Assembly (NCBI GenBank): GCA_001592805.2 | Contig: CP051142.1 | Coordinates: 1,798,001-1,862,000 of the forward strand | DNA from: Peltaster fructicola | Taxonomy: Eukaryota > Ascomycota > Dothideomycetes | DNA length: 64,000 nucleotides | Direction of reading: 5' to 3' | Part shown: positions 23,107 to 33,606 of the stretch, in pieces | Layout of the letters: the number at the start of each line of letters is the position of its first letter | Numbering within the stretch: position 1 is the stretch's first letter | Notes under the pieces: model-generated | Seen by the model: the letters and a program-made list of their open reading frames with translations, nothing else | Told to the model about the DNA's origin: nothing | Databases searched by the model: none | Program-made: the position numbers and the translations under genes

Positions 23107-25183
23107 TCAAGACCCTTTTCTGTACAGCGCTTGACGTGGTATCGGCCTCTTGGGTTTGTTCTTCAACATGGGTGACTCTTCGTCCGAGACGGACTGTTTC
23201 CTCGAGGAAGCGCCGATGAATGGCTCGCTCGCTTCTTCATCATCGGCGTCAGGCGTGGTCTCGATCTCACCACCTATGACAACTCCCTTGACATGCTGCT
23301 CGATCTCGTCCAGCTTGTAGTCCTCCATCAGCAGACTGAGGATAATTACCGGCACAGACACGCAGACGGCGACGATGAGAATATAGGTCATCGTCTCCTG
23401 GTACCCTCGGTTAATGGCTTGTCTCGTAGGTGAGTCCATTGGCCATCCGGTTGATGCCAGCGTAATGTTGCGGTAGATGGCGTCAGCTTGGTCTCTGGTC
23501 TCCTCTGGCAGATAGAGGGCCAGCTTCTTAGGAATATTGGCGGACCAGATAGCTCCAGATATAGCTGATCCACATGCACCGCCCACTTCCAAGAATGTCA
23601 AGAATATCGCTGTTGCTGCAGCGACTTCACCATGGCTGGCTGATGCTTGCACACCAGTCTGCGCTGGTATATTCAGCATACCACCTCCCATGCCGACAAG
23701 AATCTGTGTGCCAACCAGCGACCAGGTCTCGGCGCCCTCTCTTCTGAACAGCACCATCACGAGCAAACCAGCACAGTATATGCATGCACCGACCGTGACG
23801 AACATTCGATATTTCTTGAATCGCTTGATGGCGAAGCTCACACAGATGGACGTGACTGTTGCTGCGAATGTCCATGTCTGAATGATGTGACCTGCAGTCG
23901 TGACAGACTTGCCTTGCACGACAAGCAGGTATGACTGAAAGTATGGATATACTGACAGATAGTATGCCACTAGATGTCGTCAGCAAAGAGCTACTACACG
24001 AGCTTGTCCTCCACCACTTACTGAAGTAGAAGAAGGAGATGCCCAAGCCAGCGAGGACAGTCTTCTGTCGAAACAGACTTCCAGGAAAGAATGCTCTTGG
24101 TGCAAGTTTCTTGCTTCGCTCCCAGAACGGGAAGACCATCATGCAGATACCACCCAGGACCAGCAGGGTGATGATGTTGTAGTTGTCCCAGCCGACGGAG
24201 GAGCCCAGGCTGAGAGGTATAAGGATGAAGGAGAAGGCGAGGCACAGCAGCGTCAGGCCGACAATATCAAGCTCATAGTACAGTAGCTTGGCTGTCTCAT
24301 ACCATGTCTTGTCCTCGAACGGCGAAGGTGGCAGCAGGTTCTTCTTGGCAGCTCTTCGCTGGTTGACCATCAAGGCCAGTGCCAGAGGGATGTATGCGAC
24401 TGGTAGCACAACAGCCCAGACGCCATAGCCCCAGCGCCAATTCAGTCGATGAAGAATGGTGTCTGCCAGTGGAGCTCCGACCCATACGTTGATAAGATAT
24501 GGTGTATAGGGTATCGTGGCACATACCGCCCGGTTGACAAGATCGCTCGTGTCGGCAATGAAGATCTGAATCAGAATTTGGAGGCCAGTCTGTCCGGCAG
24601 AGTAAAAGATCTGAGCGGCGGCGTACGTTTGCACGCTGTCGGATGCTGCTTGCTGTACATATCCAATGGTATAGATAAGTACGGAGAGAGTGAAGGCTTC
24701 TGATCGACCGAACACGTCGGCAATCTTCGACATGAGTGGCTTGACGACCGAAAGGACAACACCTTGGACGACGAGCACTGTCGAGACCAGAGAATGTGCG
24801 TTGAAAGCGCTGGTGGCGTAGACCGTCAAGTTCGTCGTCGTTTGTCCTTCCAGAGACATGGCAAAGGCCACAAGACTCAGACCGAAGTATGCAATGTAGA
24901 GATCCCACTTGGACCATGTCGAAGAGATGGCTTCAAGGCGCTTTACACCTGCCTGAGCGGAGCCGCTTTCTGACACGGCGTAGTCTTCATCCTCGGAGCC
25001 TCGCCTCGAGCCAGCCAAGGGAACCATCTCTGTGCCTTTCTCTCTGCGTGCTGCTGCCGCTGCCGCTTCACGTATGCCTCCGAGCGAAGCATGCGGTACC
25101 AGCTCTCCAGCGCCACGAGATGAACTGTCGCCTGCCATTTCACCGTCAGTGAATGTTGCGTAGTTAGCGCATTGCTGCGACAT
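23107..25183 (-). CDS. MFS siderophore-iron transporter (SIT/ARN family)
   Basis: Exons are 24022-25183 and 23107-23969 (52-nt intron, GTAAGT...TCTAG), giving 674 aa. The hydrophilic N-terminus (about 90 residues) precedes 13-14 predicted membrane segments beginning WDLYIAYFGLSLVAFAMSLE. The SIT-type motifs include TTTNLTVYATSAF, SKIADVFGRSEAF, the NWRWGYGVWAVVLP segment and MLNIPAQTGVQA. The C-terminal cytosolic tail is acidic, then Lys/Arg-rich. SIT proteins are proton symporters that take up ferric siderophores across the plasma membrane or into vesicles; the substrate cannot be read from sequence. Two exact ATCWGATAA sites lie 63 and 98 nt upstream of the ATG, which fits repression by an SreA/Urbs1-type GATA factor when iron is plentiful. 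Confidence 0.9.
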
Positions 25184-25245
25184 GGCATGCAGTCAGCAGC
25201 AGCGCATTCACGATGCCCCAGAGACAGGGATACACAAGTGAATAG

Positions 25246-25254
25246 ATCTGATAA
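25246..25254 (+). promoter_or_regulatory. Iron-GATA (SreA/Urbs1-type) site 1
   Basis: ATCTGATAA matches the ATCWGATAA consensus of fungal iron-regulatory GATA factors exactly. It lies 63 nt upstream of the siderophore-transporter ATG. Binding is inferred. Confidence 0.7.
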
Positions 25255-25280
25255 GAATAGAAGATGCACTCAAATGGGGG

Positions 25281-25289
25281 ATCAGATAA
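25281..25289 (+). promoter_or_regulatory. Iron-GATA (SreA/Urbs1-type) site 2
   Basis: ATCAGATAA is a second exact ATCWGATAA match, in the same orientation as the first and 35 nt from it start to start. Paired sites are typical of SreA targets. Binding is inferred. Confidence 0.7.
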
Positions 25290-25803
25290 CAGGCCATGCC
25301 TTGGCTGGGAGCCATAAAGTGATTCCTGCTGGGTTCATCGATGAGCTCACCTCAATTCCGCCTAGTTCCAAAGCGACTTCGGTGCGCGATTAGGCGGAGC
25401 CCTCCCCGGCACCAAAAGATGATGTGCCCACAGCCGTGCTGCTGGTAGACGAATACGTGGTAGAAGAATGCTTGCTGTACGACGCGATCTGCAGGAGGTG
25501 CTTTGCCAGGAATAGATAATCTGAGGTAGAGATAGATGATGAGGATGAGAGACGTCTGCGAGAACGGGAGATGACGATAACGACAGGCAGCACGTTGGAT
25601 TGCTGTGGCTTGTGCTCCCAGATCACACAGCCACGTGCGGGATGTGTCTCTCCACGCTATTCACGTATCACTGTGTCATGCTTCTGACAGCTCGCCGATC
25701 GTGTGACAACTTGTTCTTCTTCGTGTCGATAGAGGTACAGGCGCACGAGAAGAGCACATGATTCTGCTTTTCATTAAGTCGGCACCTGTGTTACCAAGGA
25801 CTC

Positions 25804-28800
25804 CTAAGCTACAGCTGCCTTCTTCTCAAGAGGCTCAAAGCCTTTGGTCAGCCAGTCATCGTTGCTCACTGGCGATGGGTCCGTTACCTTGATCGAAGGC
25901 CTCTGCTCACCCTGTTTTTGACTGTCTGACGCCGCAGCATCACTGTGCTCATTGATAGCGTCTAGAGTTTCACCTCCCGGTCCTACCTCCTCAAGGTTGA
26001 GGCCAGTAGGTGGCCCGATGATGGTGCCTCGCTTGCCGACATCAGGATCCCAGCTCGAAAGGTCGTAAAATGGTCGCTCATCATCGTCAGTATCCTCGAG
26101 CACAGAGGCCGTACGACTGCCAAGAGTGTCCGGCTGACCGAGCTCTGCACCCTCATCGAAGCTGTGCTCAGCACTACAGTCGCTGTCATTTCTATCTTCG
26201 TCGTCCGTCGCGTCATGCACAAGATCTTGGACAACAGGGCTTCGTCGACCGTCAAGAGTGAGCGGTTGAGTGCCTACAGTGGTGCGAGGTGTCCTTGGTG
26301 CATTCCTCCACGCATCGCGACGCATCTTCATGCGTTCTTTAGGCCAATCCTCGCCGAACTCGATCACAGAGGCTTGCTTGCCATGCAATATGAAGCGGCC
26401 CTTAGCTCGCTCAAGACCTGGCGTGCCGTCCTGCTCTTCGTCTGCGTCGCCGCCGCCAGAGCGTACTGTGCTCTCACTCTCCTTGCCACGTCTGTGCTTG
26501 TGAAGTGAAGGTTGGTGGTGCTGCACTTCGCGTAGCGTTTTCTGCAAGCTGCGACGTACACTTCTTTGCTTCGAATGGCTTTCTGGACTGGCGCCCTTGG
26601 CACCATCTAGCGGAAGTGGTGTCGCAGCCGACTCGCTGATGATTGATCGAGTGGTCTGCACATCTGTATCCGTGTCCACTGCACTGGATGTCGGTGTTAC
26701 TGCACGCGCTATGGCAGTCGCCGGTGTCGCCAAAAGTTCTGCTCGACCAGTTGTCGAGGCTTGTGACTCGCTGGGTCGTCGAGATGCGCTCTCGGGTGCA
26801 GAGAGTTTCGAGCTGACGATCGAGGCACGATGCTGTCGGTCCTCTTCGGTGACATCAAGCTGCAATGGAGGCAAACTCCAACCGCTGCTCTGAGCAGCTT
26901 TGGCGTTCTCAAGTGGACTGCGGAAAACGTCATCCACGTACTCCACTGCAGCTTCCCTGACAGATGTGTTTCTGCTGAGCACTGTGATGGCATCCATCGA
27001 GCTTCGCGGTGCACTTCGTTGTGAGGCTAGGCGAGCGAGCCGAGCATGGTCGTCAGGTGTTTTGTCCGCGTCAGCAGCCTTGTCAACCATGGTCTTGAGC
27101 TCATTCGCATCAATGCCATCTTCTTGCACGTCCAACGCAATGATGTCGCGATGTGCTTTCGTACGCCAGATGTCACGTCTGATCCATTTGATGCTGGCAT
27201 CTGCTTTAGCAGCGGCGAAGATGATGTCCTCCCTTGTCTTCGATGAGATAGGTGCGAGGATCATGAGGTGACGAGCGTCTCTCAAGAGATCGTCAAGCTG
27301 CTTGGTCATGCTTGACACATCTCGGTCTGCTTCGGCAATGCGCTGCACCATGACCTGTTGACGTGCTGCCATAACTTCTTTGGTCAGCTGTGCATCGAGT
27401 CTACGAGCTTTAGCGACCTCGGGATCGACCACTTGTTTGCCTGTGGAGGTGCTGGACGTTGCCGACGTCCTTCTGCCGCTGCGATCGTCGTCGTTCACAC
27501 CGAGCATGCCACGAATGCGTACTCCAGCAGCTCTGAACGCGGCAGCATAGTTGATCAGTGCAAGCCAATCGTTTCGTTCGGTGTCGTTGTCGGCAAGAAA
27601 GACCTCTTCCTGCCCACCTTGGCGTACGAACGTGAAGGAATGCTTGTGGCGAGTGTAGCTCGAGTCTACAAGCGCAACAGCGTTGTCCGTCTTGATCAGC
27701 GCATCTGGCTTGAAGTCGGACAAGGGAGGCTTGAAAGTAACGGGTATTCTCTGGCCATTTGGCTTCTGTGCCGACACAAACTGATGCACCAGGCCTTTCG
27801 CCCAGTGTGCGTTCTTGAAGAGATACAATTGGGAGCCTGTCAGGATCGCACCCCATTCTTGCCATGGGGATCGAGCCTTCTTTTTGGCAGCTTTACGCCA
27901 CAATGTGCCAACCTTGGTGATCTTGAGACTGATGATTCCCGCTTCGGGTTCGGCAGCAGCTGGGTTGGCATTGTTGAAGTGGCTCTCGTAAGCAGTTGGA
28001 CGGGACCTAGCAGAGATGATCTGCAGCACGCCAGTATGTGTGAAAGCACGCTGCAAGATCTTCATGTCGAGTGTCTTGTCGCCGCCTATATAGTTATAGG
28101 GGTCCTCCACAACGATGGAGTCCTTGATCGATGGACGTAGTGTGTCGAGCTTCTGCTCCACGAGGAGATTATATGGGTCGACGGGACCTGAGGGCTTTTT
28201 TGTCGCGTCCACTGCCGTTGTCTTCATCTTGATCTTCTTTGGCTTGAATGGCAACACTCTCTCGCCGTTGATATCCACCTCTTCTTCGTAGTGAACGAAC
28301 GGAGTATAGCAGATGTTGTCGTAGAAGCAGCCCAAGACGTCATCCGATACGCGCTGACCAGATGTGTTCTTGATGTAGTCCTGCTTCTGCATTTTGCGCT
28401 TGTTGTTCTTGTTGAAGGCATCAGTGTGCAGCATCATGAGCGAGAAGGCAATGATGTACGCTTGGTCTGGACTAACGAAGACACCAGGATTACACTCGTG
28501 ATAACGATCTGCAAATGCCTGTATGACGCGATCCACCTGCTGCGTCTCCTTTGGAAGTTCAGCCTCCAGCAAGAACTTGCGCAATGACATATCAATCGGT
28601 TCGCCGAAGAACGGAAAGCGTCTGGTATAGCTTCTGAGCACAGCTTGCGCGAAAGGATCTGATGATTTAGACAAGATCGTGGCGATCATACTTCGTGAGA
28701 CAGTAGACTCCAGCCGCTCGAGATATCTTCCAGGAGTGTCGCCCTCTTCTCTTTCGGGTATGACCAGCGCTTCACGACTGAGCGCAAAGCTGTTGGATTT

Positions 28801-30093
28801 GCTCCTAGTGCCCGGGGAGTTGTTGGCATCAGAATCTTGGCGGAATCTCGACAGGCTGAGGAAGCCGCCTAGACTTGACCTGCCTGTGGTTGAAGTAGAG
28901 TTTCGCGTGCTGCCATTTGGCAAAGGTGGTGCATCGATCGAGCCTCTGCCGAATGAGCTGGTCGTCGAAGCTCTATCGCGAAGTCCCAATCGCATTGGTG
29001 GTTGTAGAGGCGAAGATGTAGAGGAATTTCGTGATCGTTGTGATGCTCTGCGAGCAAGGCTTGAGCCAGTCTGCAACGCAAACGTTAAGGGCGACTGTAG
29101 TGGGCCACCATGAGGAGCAATGATTGTATTCCGCTTCGAAGGACTTCCGCTTGTGTTTGTTCGGTGTAGGCCTCGTGCCTCTTGCTCAGCTGCATGAGGT
29201 GTGGTTGGACCAATTGTGGGAGCTTCATCAGGCGAAGGAACTTTGACAGGGAGAGGAAATAGGGAGTTGCGGTTCTTATTGCGTCGTGGTATTCGGAAGA
29301 ATGTTGTGTGGGTCGAAACTGTATGTGTAGTGGTTGTGGTAGAGCCGTAGATGTGATCGCCTGAGCTCGCATGGCTTCCGTCGGATCTTGAAGACTCAGA
29401 GTAGCGTGTGACAGGCAATGCTAGTTCACTGTTGTCCTCTGTGCCATAAGCAGGAGGTGCCTCCGTCTGTTTTGCACGAGCCGCTGAAAGAGCAATGAGA
29501 TCGTCGAGGCCAGTGCTCCTGCTCTGTCTCTTGCGCCATCGCAGTGACGACTTCTTCGACTGCTCTCCACCATCCATAGATTTGCGAGGGACACCTGAAG
29601 AGTCGTCGCGCCTTCTCGAGACAGGCCGCTTGAATGTTACTCCTGTAGCGCTAGGCTTCGCTGGCTCGATCTCGCCCATTTCTGTCGTAGGCGCAGTACG
29701 AATGATATTGGGCGCGGCTTGACCTTGAGGGAGGGCCGGCATTGGCGGTACATCGTCGTCGTCATTTGCTTGCGCTCTGAATGAGAGTTGTGACTCTGAG
29801 AAGTTGCGCAGCTTGAGCATACTGAAGCGTTTCGAGCGTCTCTTCTCGTTTTCATGCGTCGGCGAGTCCGGTATGTCTTCTCTTTTCACTTCGCGTGACA
29901 GTCGCGAGGATGTGAAAGCCATGCCATGAACACTGGCAGGCCGGTTGAGTCTGGTAGAAGTAGTTGGTGGAACGGCAAGGTTAGAAGTCGTAGGTCGTCG
30001 TGAGGTGTCGTCGTGATCGGAAGTATTGCGCACGTTGGCAGTCATAACATCGAGCGCACTGCGCCGACGGGAGAGGAATGGCATGACGGGCAT
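25804..30093 (-). CDS. Sec7-domain Arf guanine-nucleotide exchange factor, Syt1 type
   Basis: Single exon of 1,429 aa from the ATG at 30093. Residues 1-440 are disordered and Ser/Thr/Arg-rich. The Sec7 domain follows (about 450-620), with GRYLERLESTVSRSMIATIL, DMSLRKFLLEAELPKETQQV containing the catalytic glutamic-finger Glu, and the hallmark SLMMLHTDAFN. A PH domain lies near 720-870 (GTLWRKAAKKKARSPWQEWG ... ERNDWLALINYAAAF), then a helical stretch, then a long disordered acidic tail. Sec7 proteins catalyse GDP/GTP exchange on Arf GTPases; yeast Syt1 acts at the trans-Golgi on Arf/Arl-type switches. Domain order and the ELPKETQQ form of the finger fit Syt1 better than Gea or Sec7. The gene is divergent from the RKM5-like gene. 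Confidence 0.88.
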   Translation of the reverse strand: MPVMPFLSRRRSALDVMTANVRNTSDHDDTSRRPTTSNLAVPPTTSTRLNRPASVHGMAFTSSRLSREVKREDIPDSPTHENEKRRSKRFSMLKLRNFSESQLSFRAQANDDDDVPPMPALPQGQAAPNIIRTAPTTEMGEIEPAKPSATGVTFKRPVSRRRDDSSGVPRKSMDGGEQSKKSSLRWRKRQSRSTGLDDLIALSAARAKQTEAPPAYGTEDNSELALPVTRYSESSRSDGSHASSGDHIYGSTTTTTHTVSTHTTFFRIPRRNKNRNSLFPLPVKVPSPDEAPTIGPTTPHAAEQEARGLHRTNTSGSPSKRNTIIAPHGGPLQSPLTFALQTGSSLARRASQRSRNSSTSSPLQPPMRLGLRDRASTTSSFGRGSIDAPPLPNGSTRNSTSTTGRSSLGGFLSLSRFRQDSDANNSPGTRSKSNSFALSREALVIPEREEGDTPGRYLERLESTVSRSMIATILSKSSDPFAQAVLRSYTRRFPFFGEPIDMSLRKFLLEAELPKETQQVDRVIQAFADRYHECNPGVFVSPDQAYIIAFSLMMLHTDAFNKNNKRKMQKQDYIKNTSGQRVSDDVLGCFYDNICYTPFVHYEEEVDINGERVLPFKPKKIKMKTTAVDATKKPSGPVDPYNLLVEQKLDTLRPSIKDSIVVEDPYNYIGGDKTLDMKILQRAFTHTGVLQIISARSRPTAYESHFNNANPAAAEPEAGIISLKITKVGTLWRKAAKKKARSPWQEWGAILTGSQLYLFKNAHWAKGLVHQFVSAQKPNGQRIPVTFKPPLSDFKPDALIKTDNAVALVDSSYTRHKHSFTFVRQGGQEEVFLADNDTERNDWLALINYAAAFRAAGVRIRGMLGVNDDDRSGRRTSATSSTSTGKQVVDPEVAKARRLDAQLTKEVMAARQQVMVQRIAEADRDVSSMTKQLDDLLRDARHLMILAPISSKTREDIIFAAAKADASIKWIRRDIWRTKAHRDIIALDVQEDGIDANELKTMVDKAADADKTPDDHARLARLASQRSAPRSSMDAITVLSRNTSVREAAVEYVDDVFRSPLENAKAAQSSGWSLPPLQLDVTEEDRQHRASIVSSKLSAPESASRRPSESQASTTGRAELLATPATAIARAVTPTSSAVDTDTDVQTTRSIISESAATPLPLDGAKGASPESHSKQRSVRRSLQKTLREVQHHQPSLHKHRRGKESESTVRSGGGDADEEQDGTPGLERAKGRFILHGKQASVIEFGEDWPKERMKMRRDAWRNAPRTPRTTVGTQPLTLDGRRSPVVQDLVHDATDDEDRNDSDCSAEHSFDEGAELGQPDTLGSRTASVLEDTDDDERPFYDLSSWDPDVGKRGTIIGPPTGLNLEEVGPGGETLDAINEHSDAAASDSQKQGEQRPSIKVTDPSPVSNDDWLTKGFEPLEKKAAVA

Positions 30094-30554
30094 GCTGGAT
30101 AGCGAATGGAGTGATCATTGGTAGGAAAGAAGTGGGCAGCTGGTGCTCATGTATGTAGGCCGCCTGCTGGAACCATGTCGCAAGGCGATCTCGTTTAGGC
30201 GTTGATGGCGGGCTGAGACATCAAATTGTGATTGAGGAAAGTCAAATGTAGACACATAGGCTTGCTCAGCTCCTGATAGAATGTTTCTTGAGAGGCTGGC
30301 TACCGCGGTCGTTAGCCTTCTGCGGACCGTCCCAAGCAAACGGACTTTTGACTCCTGCAGGGTTTCACTTATGGACCTGGACTACTCCCTAACCAACTAG
30401 TTGCCGCGCAATAGACGCGTACTGCCTTTGAACGAGTGCGTCGATGATGCGCTGCTTGTACACTGCGAAATCTGTGTTCTGATGACGAAGGTGCTGAAAA
30501 TTGCGAACTCGGAAGGGCCTTTGTGAGGCTGGCCTGCAGCAGAGCTGAAAAGCC
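30094..30554. other. Divergent promoter region between SYT1-like and RKM5-like genes
   Basis: The 461 nt contain one ACGCGT hexamer near 30415. No gene is supported; a minus-strand frame at 30369-30755 is antisense to the RKM5-like exons and is not called. Confidence 0.5.
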
Positions 30555-31454
30555 ATGGATCAATTTCTCAGCCGCCTCGTTCAGGTAGAAGATGCCGCTA
30601 CAGGTCAGTCCTGATATTGCGCTTCTTGAGTTCCTCCGTTGACATGCCGGTGACAAGAAACCTTCGAACTGTTCTCCGGCTTGCGTCAACATGGAGCTGA
30701 TCTTGGTATGCTGGCACCGAAGGAGAGCTCCATAGACATCTCGATCGGAAACCATGACTACATCATCACACAGTCTCCTGCTCTACTGCGTTCCGATCAC
30801 ACGCAGGGCACCACCGGAGCTGCACTCTGGCAGTCTGGTGTCCGTTTTGCCAAATGGCTCCACGAGTCTCCCACATTGGTTGAAAGTGGCATCATACAGA
30901 CCGATGGATCAGTCCTCGAGCTAGGTGCTGGCGTCGGTCTTGTGGGCAGTATGTTTGCAAGGCTCATCCCGAGTGGTCGAGTTGTCGTCAGCGATATGGA
31001 CTATGCTGTGAAGCTGCTCCGTCACAACATCGAAGCAAACATCACACCCGCGAGCACGACGAGACACAAATCACGACCGAAGACCACTTTGGCCGCACGA
31101 ATCGACGTCGCTAAGTTCGATTGGGAGAAGGATGATGCCAGGTGGCTGCTGGAAGATCTCGGTCTTCAAGATGGCGTAGATGTAATCGTGGCTTGCGATT
31201 GCATATACAACTACGCACTCATCCAACCCTTCGTTGAGAGCTGCGCGGCTGTATGCGAAGTGCGAAGAGACGCCGAGCGTCAGCAACCGACCTTTTGTAT
31301 CATCGTTCAACATCTTCGACAGCCGGCTGTGTTCGAGGAGTGGCTAGATTTGACACTTCAATCATTCAATGCCTGGAGACTACCATCAGAGATTGTCGGT
31401 GCAGAGCTTGACCTGGAGAATGGCTTCGTTGTCCACTTATTGACATTGAAGTGA
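30555..31454 (+). CDS. RKM5: Rkm5-type ribosomal protein lysine methyltransferase
   Basis: Exons are 30555-30603 and 30658-31454 (54-nt GTCAGT...ACAAG intron), giving 281 aa. The first exon is supported because it restores the family's opening ETFELFSGLRQHG before IDISIGNHDYIITQSPALL and GTTGAALWQSG. The class I methyltransferase (Methyltransf_16) has SAM-binding motif I VLELGAGVGLVGSMFA, acidic loop VVVSDMDY after it, and post-motif DVIVACDCIYNYALIQPF. Yeast Rkm5 monomethylates a lysine of ribosomal protein L1 in the cytosol. The last residues FVVHLLTLK match the family end. Its stop is only 15 nt from the stop of the convergent amidohydrolase, so the 3' UTRs must overlap. Assignment to Rkm5 rather than another METTL21-like enzyme rests on the N-terminal block. 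Confidence 0.8.
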
Positions 31455-31469
31455 GCTCTTACGTCCTGA

Positions 31470-32860
31470 CTACAGCTTACTTTCAAAGTGTTTGACAAGA
31501 ACACCCTGCTTCCACACACCACGGATGTTGAGCGTGTCATCGATATTCTCAAGCGGATTGCCTTCCACCAGCAAGAGATCCGCACGCAGACCCGGCTTGA
31601 TCTGACCTCGATCATGGAATCTGAATCGGCGAGCGACGACTGATGTTGCCGCAGCTAATGCCTCAGCGGGTGTGAAGCCACAGTGCTTGACGAATAACAG
31701 CAGCTCGTGGTGAGCAGTGAGACCATAAGCTGTACCAACTGCAGGACCTGCGGCATCAGAGCCGCTGAGAATGTTAGTTCAGGATGAATGGACAAAGCTG
31801 AACAGCTTACAGCACGATGTCGACACCAGCAGCCTTGAGCTGACGAACACTCTCGTATGCGTACTCGACACTGGCGCCAGCCTTCTGAGCGAATGTCATA
31901 CACATGCATAAACGCTCTGCTGCGTCCTCACCGACCAGCAGCTCGGTCACACGCGGATCGTGCGCATATTTCTCCTGCATCTGCTTGCCTTCCGCAGTCA
32001 ACGAGCCGATCGTGGCGAGCGTTGGGTTACAGTGCGCGTTGTTCAACTTATACGCATCGATCAAGCGCTGATTTGGAGGCTCATCGCTGAACGTATGGGT
32101 CATGCCATCGACGCCAGCTTCCAGAATCTCAATCGTGTCCTTCAGACACAGACTATGCGCGACAGTCAGCAGACCTGCTTTGTGCGCTTCTGCGACAATG
32201 GCCTTCTGTGTCTCAATGCTTGGCATGTTCAGCTTGAGTCCGAGTACAGAGCCGGATTCGTGCATCAGCTTGATGTAGTCCACGCCTTCCTTGAGACGAT
32301 CTTGAACATAACCGGCAGCATCATGAGGCCCAGTGAGCTTCGGCCAGGTTGCAATCTCTTCTTTGACATGAGGATTCGCGCTGTGGGCCTGAAGATCTCA
32401 GTCAGTTGCGAAGGGTCGAGCAGAGCACTTACCAGGACAACAGCCATTGGCCAACCCCTGGTCGACAAGTCAGACGGCATCTGCAAGATCAATGTTGCAC
32501 CTACATATCGACAGTCGCGGCGTACGAAGCCTCTTTCAGATCCGAACAATCTGGCTGCTCTGCCATTTGCTGCTTGAGCTTCACCACATTGAAGTACTCA
32601 TTGTGCATATCGCAGACTGTCGTCACGCCAAAGCGCAATGACTGTGGCAGCGCAGTCGGGTTCGCAGAATCGGCGTGGATATGGCAGTCGACCAGGCCTG
32701 GCAGCAGGGTACAACCTGGCTTCGAGATGCTCGTTCCCTCGAAGAAGATCTGTCCGCTAGAGACCTGTTTGATCTTGCCATCTTCAACGAGCACAGAACC
32801 CTGTTCGATGGTGTCATTACCGTCGAAGATTCGGACGTCCTTGATCGAAAAGGAAGCCAT
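31470..32860 (-). CDS. Imidazolonepropionase-like amidohydrolase
   Basis: Four exons (32505-32860, 32433-32457, 31811-32388, 31470-31764) give 417 aa. The N-terminal beta domain (SIKDVRIFDGNDTIEQGSVL) precedes the metal-binding HxH in GLVDCHIHAD. The 25-nt exon encodes the GWPMAVVL segment and joins to AHSANPHV. EGVDYIKLMHESG carries the Lys usually carboxylated in this family, and AHSL and THTFSD supply further metal-ligand His residues. LGSDAAGP (spanning intron 3) gives the last Asp. The protein ends in the beta-sheet return ADLLLVEGNPLENID. These enzymes hydrolyse amide or related bonds with one or two metal ions; the substrate is unknown, though similar enzymes include prolidase-like and mycotoxin-hydrolysing members. 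The gene is convergent with the RKM5-like gene. Confidence 0.82.
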
Positions 32861-33606
32861 GACGAAGAATGAATTTGGTTCGGCAAGATCAGAGCGAAGA
32901 ACGAGATGAGACTGCACGATATGCTTACGAGGGCAGTGCCGCCCGTGCCTATTACCCGTGGTCGGGCAGTCTATGTGCATAATGTGCACTCGGAAACATT
33001 CGTCAGGTAGCACAACCGATTGTTCCTGAGTACGACAGCTGACGGGGTCGGCATCATTGACCAGCAGAACGATTGCTGATCCACTTGGCTTGGCGTTTTG
33101 CGGTGATCACTCGCCATTGTTGGTATCCCGAGCGTGGAATCAGTATTGATTCTTCTACCCAGTGACCAACGATAGGGTTGTACGAAAGTGTATCGAAGCA
33201 GCCCCTGGAGCCATGGCTTTATAAGACTGGCCAGCATGCTTCCCGAAGTCCGAAAGGGTGCGCAGGTGATGCATCGATTAGTAAAGCACTGTTATATGTG
33301 TCTCGCACCATTGAAGGATCTTGCATGCTCCACCTTTTCAACAACATGCAGACCACATTGAATGTTTGATAGGGATTACATTGCACGTTCACTGCCTGCT
33401 TATCATAATAACAGGACAGAACCCAGCACTCGAAATCAATATCCTTTACAACAGAAAATCCATCGAAAACCCGCAGAACGATCTCCTCTGGTATCACACA
33501 TATATGCACGCCCCATGCTTGCGCCTGTTTGCGCCGTCATAATAACTCAGCCATCTTCAGCATGTCGTATCGCCATTGAAGTTGCTGTTGAATTGCTTAT
33601 GCCTTC
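32861..33606. other. Intergenic: amidohydrolase upstream region and histone H1 3' flank
   Basis: About 746 nt, more A/T-rich than its surroundings near 33340-33480. No gene or RNA is recognised. Confidence 0.5.

Larger units (their letters stand above)
25184..25803. other. Intergenic: siderophore transporter promoter
   Basis: The 620 nt hold the two GATA elements listed separately and otherwise nothing coding. A Ser-rich minus-strand frame at 25390-25626 is low complexity and not called. Confidence 0.5.

Noticed and set aside
25390-25626. Ser-rich 78-codon minus-strand frame
   Set aside because: Low complexity, no homology sign, and it lies in the transporter promoter.
32481-32504. A 24-nt GT-AG intron in the amidohydrolase
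   Set aside because: It is too short for splicing and gives the wrong frame; the 47-nt intron restores conserved residues.
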